A stretch of DNA of 60,563 bases from Nematocida ironsii. Its lineage: Eukaryota; Microsporidia. Made by a program: the position numbers and the translations under genes. The notes under the pieces were generated by a model, which saw nothing but the letters and a program-made list of their open reading frames with translations, was not told where the DNA came from and made no database searches. Of this stretch, positions 9,495 to 18,832 are shown piece by piece (the first letter of the stretch is position 1; each line of letters opens with the position of its first letter). Location: contig LTDK01000039.1 in NCBI GenBank assembly GCA_001642415.1, forward strand, positions 1-60,563, read 5' to 3'.

Positions 9495-10366
9495 ATCAGG
9501 GAGAAAGAAAAAGAGAGAGATAAGTAAATAAAAGATAAGATTATTTATATAATAAATAATAAATAAAATTAAATAGTAAATGTATTATAATTAATATAAC
9601 TTATTATATAATGTGTAATATATACTATAACTTATTATACAATGTGTAAAAAGAATAAATAATAAAAGAATAAATAATTTAATAAACTTATACTAATATG
9701 ATATAACTTATTATACAATATATAAAATATAGTACATATGATACAATGTGTAATAAGAAAAAGTAAATTATTAATCATAACTTATTGTACATTGTGTTAA
9801 ATGTCTTATTAGATATACTATAACTTATTATACATTGTGTAATATATACTATAACTTATTATACACTGTGTAATATATCCTACGTAACTTATAACTTATT
9901 ATACAATGTGTGATATATCCTATAACTTATTATACAATGTGTAATATATACTATAACTTATTATACAATGTGTGATATATCCTATAACTTATTATACAAT
10001 GTGTAATATATCCTATAACTTATTATACAATGTGTAATATATCCTACATATCCTATAACTTATTATATAATGTGTGATATATACTATAACTTATTATACA
10101 ATGTGTAATATATCTTATTACATATACTATAACTTATTATACAATGTGTAATATATCCTACATATCCTATAACTTATTATACAATGTGTAATATATCTTA
10201 TTACATATACTATAACTTATTATACAATGTGTAATATATCCTACATATCCTATAACTTATTATACAATGTGTAATATATCTTATTACATATACTATAACT
10301 TATTATACAATGTGTAATATATCTTATTACATATACTATAACTTATTATACAATGTGTAATATATT
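9495..10366. repeat. Tandem repeat array, about 30-43 bp units
   Basis: From about 9780 the spacer is a tandem array of TATAACTTATTATACAATG followed by TGTAATATATCC or TGTAATATATCTTATTACATATAC, with roughly fifteen copies up to 10366. Alternating unit lengths (30, 40 and 43 bases) suggest higher-order expansion. Each core holds a near-palindrome around ACAATGTGT. No gene is seen. Confidence 0.8.
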
Positions 10367-10627
10367 CTACATATTATACCCTACAAGTACTCCTGATATA
10401 ATACCAAATAGTCCTCCTATAAGTAAAGAAGTATAAAATGTGTGCTTCTTTTTTTGAATAAATGAAGAAGTATCTTTACAGGTAAGTAATAGAATAAGTT
10501 TGTACTCTTCTGCTCTGTTAATAAAGAATGCTAATTTATCTAAACTTCTTGAATATTCTAATAAAAGATTAAATATCTCACACTTCTCAGCCTGGTTAAG
10601 AAGAGAACAGAAATAAGACAAGTCCAT
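10367..10627 (-). CDS. Small tail-anchored protein of unknown function
   Basis: I take the ATG at 10627 (MDLSYFCSLLNQAEKCEIF, 86 residues) rather than the in-frame ATG 33 bases upstream, which adds only AT-rich leader. A helical hydrophilic body (1-55) is followed by a basic patch (QKKKHTF) and one hydrophobic segment (TSLLIGGLFGIISGVLVGY) at the very C terminus. That topology fits a tail-anchored protein such as a small SNARE-like or mitosomal outer-membrane protein, but no signature decides. The stop lies directly at the edge of the repeat array 9780-10366. Confidence 0.6.
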   Translation of the reverse strand: MDLSYFCSLLNQAEKCEIFNLLLEYSRSLDKLAFFINRAEEYKLILLLTCKDTSSFIQKKKHTFYTSLLIGGLFGIISGVLVGYNM

Positions 10628-11100
10628 TAACAAAAATAAATTATTACCATTATAATACAAAATAGATAAAAGAAGAGTAAAAGAAGAGTAAGAGAAGAGT
10701 AAGAGAAGAGTAAATAGATAGGAGATAAGTAAATAAATAGGGATATATCACTATAATACAGCGTATATGATAAATAGATAAATAGAGATAATATGATAAA
10801 TAGAGATAATATGAGAATATACCATACAATATATAATATACAGTATAATCATACACTACAATATACAGTATAATCATATAACACATGAATATGCTATACA
10901 CTATACTACTACACTACAATATACAGTATAATCATATAACACATGAATATGCTATATATTGCACTATACAGTATACCATATACTATACTACTACACTATA
11001 TTATATACTATATTACTACAGTATAATCATATACTACATATACCTGAATGTATTGTATAAATAAATGATTTTATGGGTTTATTATGATATTATTTCTTGT
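10628..11100. other. Spacer with simple repeats and a 46-bp direct duplication
   Basis: A GAAGAGTAAAA tandem lies at about 10665-10715. Two identical 46-base copies, starting ACACTACAATATACAGTATA, lie at 10853-10898 and 10911-10956. The open frame at 10650-10901 is translated repeat, not a gene. Confidence 0.7.
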
Positions 11101-11682
11101 TTATTCAGGAATTCTTATTTGATGGCATATTGCAAAAGCTTCCTTGCTCTTTATTCTGCTGCTTTTGGGTTTTACAATTAATACTTCTGAAAAATACTCC
11201 TTTAAATCTTCCATGAGAATTTCTGGATCACTTCCTGTGAATACTTTTATGACAAAACATCCATTTGGTGAAAGAAGAGTACGTGATAAGGAACATGCGG
11301 CAGTAATTAATGAAGAGTGGAAATATTCATCTAAATCATGTAGACCAGTTACTTCTGGGGCACCATCACATAGAATTAAGTCTACTCTTGTGTTGAACGT
11401 GTTTTTTATCTCTGAAATGGTTTTGTCTGAGGTTATGTCACCCTTTACAATAATTGCATCATTAATTGGCTCAATATCCTGTAAGTCCACAGAGAGAAGG
11501 CGTGCATGAGGAAGCTTTTCTTTAATAACTTGACTCCAACTGCCGGGTGCAGCACATAAATCTATCACTGACTGAACATTCTCTAGAATATTGTACTCCT
11601 CTATTATTTCAAGTAATTTATACGCACTCCTGGCACGGTATCCTTCACTCTTTGCTTTTCTGTAGTGAACATCCCTCTGCAT
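11101..11682 (-). CDS. TRM7: Trm7-type tRNA 2'-O-ribose methyltransferase
   Basis: This 193-residue protein is an FtsJ/RrmJ-fold SAM methyltransferase and closely resembles yeast Trm7, which methylates the ribose of anticodon-loop residues 32 and 34 in several tRNAs. It starts MQRDVHYRKAKSEGYRARSA, typical of Trm7. Motif I, DLCAAPGSWSQV, lies at 41-52. The K-D-K-E catalytic set is visible as K22 (AYKLL), D106 (CDGAPEVTG), K146 (FVIKVF) and E181 (KSKEAF). The GLHDLDEY segment at 113-120 points to Trm7 rather than the rRNA enzymes Spb1 or Mrm2. It is shorter than yeast Trm7 (310) because the C-terminal extension is absent, as is common in microsporidia. The ATG at 11682 is the only plausible start. 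Confidence 0.9.
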   Translation of the reverse strand: MQRDVHYRKAKSEGYRARSAYKLLEIIEEYNILENVQSVIDLCAAPGSWSQVIKEKLPHARLLSVDLQDIEPINDAIIVKGDITSDKTISEIKNTFNTRVDLILCDGAPEVTGLHDLDEYFHSSLITAACSLSRTLLSPNGCFVIKVFTGSDPEILMEDLKEYFSEVLIVKPKSSRIKSKEAFAICHQIRIPE

Positions 11683-11998
11683 GAAAATTAAATAGAAACT
11701 AAAACTTAACTGAATATTTACTATGCTACTAGTAATATAATGAATGTCCTGGCCTGCTCTTACACAAAATATTATTAGATGGAAATAATCTGTAATTTAC
11801 ACAGTAAATAACTGATATTAGGATAAAACCAGTATAAAATTGTAGTATATTTCTTATTCAGGTAAGTAATTATGTAAGTTCCATTATAAAATCAGATTAA
11901 ATATTCTGTATATTATATCATATGTTTCTATTTATTATTCAGTATTATATATAAATACTACGTAATCAGTGCTACAGTATGATATTTATTCTTTAGAC
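11683..11998. other. AT-rich spacer
   Basis: Nothing recognisable is seen apart from promoter-like AT stretches. Confidence 0.5.
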
Positions 11999-12463
11999 TT
12001 ACTCTGCCTTCTCAGATTCTTCTTTTTCTTTTTCTTTGTCCTCCTCAATGGCAGCAGTCTTTACCAGCTCGAGAATCTCTTCTAATGCTTTCTTGTCTCC
12101 ATTCTGGACCTTCTCAACTAACTCCTCTACATTAACGCCTTTTGAAGAAAGGTACTTGATAATAGAGTCTAGGTCAAAGTTTCTGTTGTTCTCTCCTAGT
12201 AATTCACCCTTTCCTTTAATAAGGTACCCAATTACTACATTGTCCTTGGTAACAGCCTTTACCTCTGGAGTCTTGTAGTTTATAACGGAATCTGTGTCAG
12301 CCATGAAACTGCAGCAGTCTACATCCTTTACCTCGTTGCATTTGTACCCACCGGCAGAGAGTGCGGTCATGAATCCCTTGTCATTATCTGCATCTACTTG
12401 CTTCTTGGTTGGTGCTCTTCTTGGTGCTTTTTTTCCACCTACTCTTACTGCTCTGTTCATCAT
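11999..12463 (-). CDS. EGD1: Nascent polypeptide-associated complex, beta subunit (BTF3-like)
   Basis: The 154-residue protein shows the NAC-beta pattern. A basic N terminus (RAVRVGGKKAPRRAPTKK) fits the ribosome-binding motif. A NAC domain follows (about 30-95), with ALSAGGYKCNEVKDVDCCSF aligned to the start of the domain and INYKTPEVKAVTKDNVVIGY to its FxNPKVQAS-type core. The acidic helical C terminus is also typical. NAC beta pairs with NAC alpha on ribosomes to shield nascent chains; the alpha gene is not in this window. Two ATGs are adjacent (12463, 12460). The gene is GC-richer than its surroundings, as expected for high expression. A tRNA gene begins 82 bases upstream on the other strand. 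Confidence 0.85.
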   Translation of the reverse strand: MMNRAVRVGGKKAPRRAPTKKQVDADNDKGFMTALSAGGYKCNEVKDVDCCSFMADTDSVINYKTPEVKAVTKDNVVIGYLIKGKGELLGENNRNFDLDSIIKYLSSKGVNVEELVEKVQNGDKKALEEILELVKTAAIEEDKEKEKEESEKAE

Positions 12464-12544
12464 GGCCTAAAAAAAAGTAAATCTTTATTCTTTTTCTACT
12501 AAAGAAGAACCGGCTGGTTTCACAGAATTGTCATAAATTTTAGA

Positions 12545-12616
12545 GGTGGCTTGGTCTAGTGGTATGATTTGTGCTTCGGGTGCACGAGGTGCCGGGTTCG
12601 ATTCCCGGAGCCACCC
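12545..12616 (+). tRNA. tRNA-Pro (anticodon CGG)
   Basis: A full cloverleaf can be drawn. The acceptor stem is GGTGGCT (12545-12551) with AGCCACC (12609-12615). The D arm is TGGTCTAGTGGTATGA. The anticodon stem is TGTGC/GCACG around loop TTCGGGT with CGG at 12577-12579. The T arm is CCGGG TTCGATT CCCGG. The D- and T-arm sequences contain the A and B boxes of a Pol III gene, and no intron is present. A T-run typical of Pol III termination is not obvious. Confidence 0.95.
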
Positions 12617-12670
12617 TTCTTTATGCCCGTGTCTACACTCTCACCCTTCTATTCTGTGATTTATTTTGGT

Positions 12671-12772
12671 TTATTTGAATGTTCTATTATTCTGTGGTAA
12701 TATTAAAGCTATTTCCCCTTTTTTCTTTAAGTGCTTTAATTTGCCCTTTCTTGCTACTTCTTCTAGTTTCAT
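12671..12772 (-). CDS. Possible 33-residue lysine-rich small ORF
   Basis: An ATG at 12772 opens a 33-codon frame (MKLEEVARKGKLKHLKKKGE, then IALILPQNNRTFK). It is basic and lies between the tRNA and the Gag-like gene, on the opposite strand. No family is recognised. It may be chance. Confidence 0.2.
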   Translation of the reverse strand: MKLEEVARKGKLKHLKKKGEIALILPQNNRTFK

Positions 12773-13008
12773 AATAATTCAAAAATAACCAGAAATAGTC
12801 TAAAAATAACTGAAAACAACTGAAATTGCCCATTCTATGCAATGCTTACACCAGTAATACACCCACATTCATAATAACTGTTGTAATTATGGTATATTCA
12901 AATATTTCAATGTATAACGTATAAATACTAATTTATACAAAGAGAAAACAAAGAAATGTACACGTATACGCACACATGAATAAACAGAAGAGATAAATAA
13001 ACAAACTA

Positions 13009-13854
13009 ATGAAAATCAAAAAAGTAAATAATGCAGTATATAAATTAAATATAGTAGATAATGTATACTGCCATATGGGACAACTAGAAAAAATACAATT
13101 TGGAAAAGAACAAGAATACTACTACTCTACAGAAAGAGTGCCTGAAAGAATTGCTGCCTCACAGCACGACTCTGTTGTGAGGATACTGAATAATATGATA
13201 CTCATCCATGGAAGAAAGGAAGTAGAAAAACCACTGAGATATTTGAATGAAACCCCTTACGGATGGGCTGAGTACTCAATTGAAAGCAAGCTGTACTTCC
13301 TGTGCATGGAACTATCCAGAAGAACCACATATGTAGAAAAGAACATCTGCATAGCTGTAAACCAAAAAATAAAAGCATTAAATAAAACACTCAGTGCCTG
13401 GACACAGGAAGACTGGGATTTCTTTATAGAAGCCTTTCTTAACTACATAGACACTGTAGCACTCTCTCCACTAAAAAACCCCCCAACACTCTCTGCCTTT
13501 AAAGAACTCAAAAAAAGACAGAATATCACATGGTTCAGCGCATTCTCTGCATACGTAAATGAGAATGCACATACTTACAGAGATGTCTACTTGGAATTAT
13601 CACAGAATTATTACAAGTACTCCTGTGTGTTCTTGAGCGCATGGAAGAAAGAAAATAAAAGCCTAGAAAATGCTCTGCACGCACTTAAGTCTGCATGTAT
13701 AAAGAAAGACAGGGATATATATAAACGTAAAAAGAGACTAAAAAAGGAAAGGGGTAAATGGCAGTTACTGTGCAATAAATTCCTTGGTAAGTGCTACTAC
13801 TGCGGTGTGCAAGGACACAAGGCCATAGACTGCAAAAGAAACGAGTCAACATAA
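13009..13854 (+). CDS. Gag-like protein with C-terminal CCHC zinc knuckle
   Basis: The 281-residue protein is mostly helical, with tryptophan-rich segments (LSAWTQEDWDFFIEAFLNYI near 128-147 and ITWFSAFSAYVNENAHTYRD near 173-192). These are followed by a strongly basic stretch (KRKKRLKKERGK, about 240-252) and one retroviral-type zinc knuckle, C262-x2-C265-x4-H270-x4-C275. Helical capsid-like body, basic region and terminal CCHC knuckle is the layout of LTR-retrotransposon Gag. No protease, reverse transcriptase or integrase frame follows, and no long terminal repeats are seen. The gene starts about 390 bases downstream of a tRNA gene, a setting favoured by Ty3-type elements. It is either the remnant of an element or a domesticated gag. 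A cellular knuckle RNA-binding protein is the alternative. The ORF is intact and GC-richer than its flanks. Confidence 0.7.
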   Translation: MKIKKVNNAVYKLNIVDNVYCHMGQLEKIQFGKEQEYYYSTERVPERIAASQHDSVVRILNNMILIHGRKEVEKPLRYLNETPYGWAEYSIESKLYFLCMELSRRTTYVEKNICIAVNQKIKALNKTLSAWTQEDWDFFIEAFLNYIDTVALSPLKNPPTLSAFKELKKRQNITWFSAFSAYVNENAHTYRDVYLELSQNYYKYSCVFLSAWKKENKSLENALHALKSACIKKDRDIYKRKKRLKKERGKWQLLCNKFLGKCYYCGVQGHKAIDCKRNEST

Positions 13855-14963
13855 CCTGAAATATCCTGTTATACGTGCATACAACATAAATATTTATGTT
13901 AAATATGTATATCCAAAAATAACTCAAATGTTTAAATAATTCTACAATGAAATTTCATTATAAAACCAATCCGTGCAGAATTTCATTATGCTGAGTACAC
14001 TTAAAATTAAAATTATTTAAATATCACAGAAGAATATACATACTTAACCCGAAAATTATTCAAAATAATCAGATATAATTCCGGATTATACCATATTAGA
14101 ATATGATATTCCAGGTTATACCAGAATATTTGAATATACACTGAAATATTTCTGTTATAAGTGTGCACATATAACTCCTTTGGAAGGTTTAGTAAATTTT
14201 CTAGCTACTTCATTTAAGTTACACTATAACTAAAATGAACACTTTTCTCTGTTATAACACAAAGACGGTAAATAAACATAAACTCTGAATATAATAAATA
14301 CATTGGTTATACAGTGTATTATATACAGAGAATATGTCTGTTATACATTATTACATCTTAAATATATTTAAGATATATCAGAGAATAAGACATTTGCAGT
14401 TTTAAGTTGCCTTATGAATTTGCTAGAATAAACTCGCTATCACCGGCTTCTTCTTACTTTTAATAGATGGTTTGTCTATCTTTGACTGTTTTTCTATTAA
14501 AAGTGTATTATTTTTATTATTTTTTGTAATTTCGGGTTATTTCGGATTATTTCAATTTCTGATTATATTATAAAGGAATTAAACTAATTATTAATAATAC
14601 CACAAGAAACAAAGAGTGAGAATTAGACGACTTATCGTATATAACTAAAACCAGTTAAATAAGAGTATGATAACCTAGAATTACATATAAAACAGCTATA
14701 TAAAATAGGTATTAAGCCATAAGCTAAAACAAACATAAATAACTATTTTTATTAAGTTATATTTAGAGTGTTATAATGCGTACTAAACCAAGAACACAAG
14801 TTATTTAAACAGTACATGCCATAATAAAGAAAATAAACCATCTAAGACTAAAATATAGTACTATACATAAGAATATATATGGTTAATTAATTAACCATAA
14901 TAAAGAGTAGTCCTTATAATATTCTCTCTATTTGGAGTGGTGTATTATTTAACTTAGAACGTA
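13855..14963. other. Long AT-rich spacer after the Gag-like gene, no pol remnant seen
   Basis: About 1.1 kb without a credible ORF. The stop codon of the Gag-like gene is part of TAACCTGAAATA, a variant of the dispersed ATAACCCGAW motif; further copies lie at 14045-14054 and, as a reverse dimer, at 14531-14552. I see no reverse transcriptase or integrase motif in any frame. Confidence 0.5.
14457..14503. repeat. Perfect 11-bp inverted repeat (hairpin)
   Basis: CTTTTAATAGA at 14457-14467 is mirrored by TCTATTAAAAG at 14493-14503 around a 25-base loop. It lies about 600 bases downstream of the Gag-like gene. Confidence 0.5.
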
Positions 14964-17903
14964 TTAATAATACCTTTTTACTATATAATAAAATATTTCA
15001 GAATATTCTGGCTTCTCTTTTATTAGAGACTTCACAGATTCTACCATTTTTTTATGCAGTATACTAAACCGCTCAAACAAGCTGAATAGTTCATCATTAG
15101 TCTTTTCAGGATATTTAAGTTTTTCTTTATTCCTATCCAGAAAAGCATCATCAATAGTAATTTTATCAAAGATTTTGCCTATAATAGAAACAAAACTATC
15201 TGATTTAAAGGCCATTTTAAGCCAAATAATCCATACATCATTAGAAGGCTCAAGATTATTATATTTTGAGCTTTCTTTGTCTAAACTATCTATAAATTTT
15301 GCAATTTCATCTAAATATTCTATGGTTGTGCCTTTTAATGTCAATACAGATAGGAATTTTGTATGGTCACGTGTCATGCCCCTTTCTAGGAAAAAGGGAA
15401 AGAATTGCCCCATTACATCTCCTACTGCTAAATATGCCTTTGTAAGCTCTACATAGCCATTAGTAGAGTTACTTTCCTTTAAATAAACAGTATATTTATA
15501 TAGTTCATTTTCTAAATAACCGTCTTTATCAATTATTTTATCAGGTATATCTATTTCTTTAGTACAGTTTTTGTATAACCCGCCAAGATACATTGAAGTG
15601 GAAAACATATCCACAATTGTGTTCCATTCAAATAGAGGAAGATTCCCTATCATATTGGAAATAGTTCGAGCCCATGGATTAGTTTTCTCTAGAGGATGCC
15701 CTAAGAGACAATTTCTAATATGATATATTGAATTTAGTAAATTATTTTCTAATTCTATTGAATTGTACAAGAAAAACTTGTCAATTGGGTAGGATATATT
15801 ATTATTATTTGCTATCCTCATATTTTCTGAGTGTGAATCTTTATTTTTCTTCTTAATAGAGTTATTAGACAGTACTTGTTCTAATTTATGCTTAATTATA
15901 TAGTCGGACAGACTATTATCGGTTTCAGTATTAATACAACGGATTATATCAACTATAGCAGATTTCTTAGAATTATTTAGGTGAATATGCTTGCAGAATG
16001 TATTTTTAATCGCCATACATTGGGGTACATGATATAAATCTATCGTTATTTTATAGTAGCCAGGATAATTGTGTATTATAGACAATTTTCCATTCAGAAA
16101 TAAGTAATCATGGAAATCTATTTCTTCTCTAGATATTTCAGATATATTTACTGTTATCTCTTTCTTTACTGTTTTTTTTGAAGATGATTGATAGTTGCCA
16201 ATATTACTAGAGCCCTCATTGTTGCTCAGTAATGAAAGAGTTTGAATTGGTAGACTGAATTCTTTAGTGAGTGATCTAAATAGTCTCTCTGCATATACCT
16301 TTACTTTTTCTATTAAGTCACGCAAATTTTCACCTTTTTCCAGAAGAGTACTAAACTCATTAAGAGTCTTCTTCTCTTTAGAATACCTCCCAGTTATTTC
16401 AGCAACAACGTATAGTGTGTTTAGTATACACAGAGCAAGTTTATTTCTAGTGGGATCGAGATATATAATGTTTTCATTATCTAGATCAGATACTACTTTA
16501 CTCCACGCATTGTGCATCTCATGTGTAATTGTATCAGATGGCTTTTTATATTTGGTAAAGAACCTCTTCAAATCTGGTGATACATTTCCCATGTGCTGTG
16601 TAGTGTATTCTTTCTTCTCAGGATCATATGCCAAATAGAAAAACAAGTAAAGTAATTCTACTTCAGAATAATTGTTGTACAGAATACTACTATTAAAGGA
16701 TTTTTCTTTTCTATTATAACAAGGAACACTTTGATAGAGTGCAAAATTATGAATAGCCATAAATGGAAATGTATCACTTAAAAGATTCTTGCCATACAAC
16801 ACGTCCAATGCGCGCATTCTCCAATTCTTAGACAGATCATCATTAGACCTCACAAAGCACTTATTAACAATACTTTCCAAATATTTCACTTCATTATTTG
16901 ATTCTTCACTTTTTTCATTCTTTTTTTGTTCTATACACTCTTTAAGCATAGAATACACGGTTTTTGCTAACTCAACCATACTATCTTCACTATCCATGTA
17001 CTCAAATATATAATACTGTATTAGCCATCTAGAATTGCATAAAAACTTTCCAGTTTTAAACTCCTCATATGTTTTAGGCTCTGCGTATATGCCCCCTTCC
17101 CGTATATCTGGATTGGTTTTGTTGTCTATAAAGAAATTTATAACACTAACAGCCCTTTCTTGTATTAGGTTATCATCCTTCATTGTTTTATCAGATTGCT
17201 TTACACGGCACATAGCACGCATGCTTAAAGAGAATTTCTCTTTCCCAGTGATAATTTCCTTTAGAACTAGCACCTTGTCAGTTCCAGTGTTTTCTACTTT
17301 TAGTGGTATATCCACACCCTCTGCTAATAAAAACAATGAGGCTAAAATATTAATGCTATGCTCATTCACATGCTCACTTTGAATAAACCTCATGAATGAA
17401 TCCTTTCTACTTGTATATATAGATATATTACCACGTGAAGAAGGAAATAAGTATGTTATTGTTTGGTGATAACCTCTAATATAAACTGGATTCTCACAGT
17501 ACTTACTAAGTATTTCTAGTGAATAAACATCATCATGACTGAATTTTCTTCTAGAATCTGTTAATCTCTGCATATCATCGATAGCATAAACATTTAGGCC
17601 GTACTTTGCATCCATCTCCGATGAGAAATATCGTTTTGCATACATTAGATTAAGCTTCTCAGAAAAAGATGGACCTACTGGAGATAAAGATCCTCCCAGT
17701 CGAATTTTCAATCCTTTACCATCAATATCTTCTTTGTGCAATGGTATATAGCCACTTGTTCCTATTCTACAGTATATCCTACATAAAATAATTATTCCAA
17801 TAATAAATTTCTTTCTTATATGCATATCTTTAATATTCAAACTAAAAAATAAAAAAGATATAGCCCGAGTTTCATTTCTTAAATGTAAATTGCTGTTTGT
17901 CAT
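14964..17903 (-). CDS. Large-gene-family secreted protein (Nematocida LGF type)
   Basis: This 979-residue protein is the longest full member of the family in the window. A hydrophobic leader at about 33-45 (KKFIIGIIILCRIYC) follows a short polar start; M27 is an alternative start, but the conserved promoter spacing favours 17903. Family blocks are ILASLFLLAEGVDIPL (about 183), EPKTYEEFKTGKFLCN (about 271), YLFFYLAYDPEKKEYTTQHM (about 415) and TISNMIGNLPLF (about 742). The region at 590-690 is low-complexity and differs from paralogues. The leader and the lack of transmembrane helices suggest export, and such families are thought to face the host cell. Biochemical function is unknown. The gene shares its promoter element with the next LGF gene upstream, on the same strand. 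Confidence 0.8.
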   Translation of the reverse strand: MTNSNLHLRNETRAISFLFFSLNIKDMHIRKKFIIGIIILCRIYCRIGTSGYIPLHKEDIDGKGLKIRLGGSLSPVGPSFSEKLNLMYAKRYFSSEMDAKYGLNVYAIDDMQRLTDSRRKFSHDDVYSLEILSKYCENPVYIRGYHQTITYLFPSSRGNISIYTSRKDSFMRFIQSEHVNEHSINILASLFLLAEGVDIPLKVENTGTDKVLVLKEIITGKEKFSLSMRAMCRVKQSDKTMKDDNLIQERAVSVINFFIDNKTNPDIREGGIYAEPKTYEEFKTGKFLCNSRWLIQYYIFEYMDSEDSMVELAKTVYSMLKECIEQKKNEKSEESNNEVKYLESIVNKCFVRSNDDLSKNWRMRALDVLYGKNLLSDTFPFMAIHNFALYQSVPCYNRKEKSFNSSILYNNYSEVELLYLFFYLAYDPEKKEYTTQHMGNVSPDLKRFFTKYKKPSDTITHEMHNAWSKVVSDLDNENIIYLDPTRNKLALCILNTLYVVAEITGRYSKEKKTLNEFSTLLEKGENLRDLIEKVKVYAERLFRSLTKEFSLPIQTLSLLSNNEGSSNIGNYQSSSKKTVKKEITVNISEISREEIDFHDYLFLNGKLSIIHNYPGYYKITIDLYHVPQCMAIKNTFCKHIHLNNSKKSAIVDIIRCINTETDNSLSDYIIKHKLEQVLSNNSIKKKNKDSHSENMRIANNNNISYPIDKFFLYNSIELENNLLNSIYHIRNCLLGHPLEKTNPWARTISNMIGNLPLFEWNTIVDMFSTSMYLGGLYKNCTKEIDIPDKIIDKDGYLENELYKYTVYLKESNSTNGYVELTKAYLAVGDVMGQFFPFFLERGMTRDHTKFLSVLTLKGTTIEYLDEIAKFIDSLDKESSKYNNLEPSNDVWIIWLKMAFKSDSFVSIIGKIFDKITIDDAFLDRNKEKLKYPEKTNDELFSLFERFSILHKKMVESVKSLIKEKPEYSEIFYYIVKRYY

Positions 17904-17935
17904 AATTAAAGCTTGTTATTCATTGAATTTCAGAA

Positions 17936-17956
17936 ACTCTTATATAGTTTTATTTG
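17936..17956 (-). promoter_or_regulatory. Conserved LGF promoter element (TATA-like)
   Basis: Read on the minus strand, AAAACTATATAAGAGTTTCT lies about 46 bases before the ATG at 17903 and is followed by GAAATTCAATGAATAACAAG. The same sequence and spacing occur before the gene at 20977 and the relic start at 4306. Confidence 0.65.
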
Positions 17957-18770
17957 ACAGAATTTATGATTCCAATAAATATGACATTATTACACATGGC
18001 ATTGAATTATCTGCTAATAAATCTGTCAAAGGGGTTTCTTAAATTAATTATTTTATTCTCCTTATAATGGTTAATTTCTCCTCTAAAGTAGAATATTCAT
18101 GCGTGCATAGGGAATCAACAATGTATTTATGGTAAATAAATGATATTTGGAGTCTTTAATGAAATTGTGTTTAACTTCTTCTTATATTTATAATTATTGT
18201 AGAAATTCGATTACTTCTCTATTTATGCCCAAATAAAAAATAATTTATATTTCTGAATCTATTCATAAATAATATTATAATACTCTGTATATATTCCTAT
18301 GCACATAGACTATGTCTAGAGTATATGTTTTATATTATGATTCTGACTATTTAAATTAGCAAGATTACAGTATATTTTGATTAACTATAGCATAATATAC
18401 AATATATTATGATTATTTAGTAAAGCATTAAACTACTCAGAGCGTAGGAGTAAGTGTCAACAGATCAGGGGTCAAGCTTTCTTGCTTGGAGAAGAATCAT
18501 AATACACAACATGTTCATTCTGACAAGGACTCACTCATTTAAAGACTACTACCCATGCAATTCCAAGTGTATACAAATGTACATTATTGATTTACACCAG
18601 GATCATGCTGCTAGAATTTAAAGAAATTTACATAAAAGAAGAAACGATCCCTAGTAAAAGGACAGCAATGCCCCGTATTAGCAACAAGTGCTAAAATATA
18701 ATGAGATAATGAAGTATACGGAACAAGTGTGTAGTACTATCCATCTATCCAGCTCGGGCCACACAAATCA
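17957..18770. other. Spacer between two LGF genes
   Basis: No convincing gene is present. The part from about 18420 to 18770 is less AT-rich and contains a small hairpin (CAAGC TTTCTT GCTTG near 18473) and a 29-codon frame at 18605 (MLLEFKEIYIKEETIPSKRT) of doubtful meaning. CTATCCATC near 18738 also occurs in the GC island at 59220, so part of it may be a decayed copy of that island. Confidence 0.4.
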
Positions 18771-18800
18771 TATATTAATAAACTGGTTTGTATTAAAAAA
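18771..18800 (+). repeat. Left arm of inverted repeat pair around LGF gene
   Basis: TATATTAATAAACTGGTTTG followed by TATTAAAAAAA aligns, with about three mismatches, to the reverse complement of 21074-21104. It lies 33 bases beyond the stop codon of 18833-20977. Confidence 0.65.
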
Positions 18801-18832
18801 ATAATCCGAAAATATATAATAATGTATTATTT

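Noticed and set aside
4640..10366. CRISPR-like repeat array
   Set aside because: Units are not separated by unique spacers and the genome is eukaryotic.
10650..10901. 83-residue minus-strand ORF
   Set aside because: Made of simple repeat sequence with no gene-like composition.
13009..13854. Complete LTR retrotransposon
   Set aside because: No long terminal repeats and no pol domains found around the Gag-like gene.
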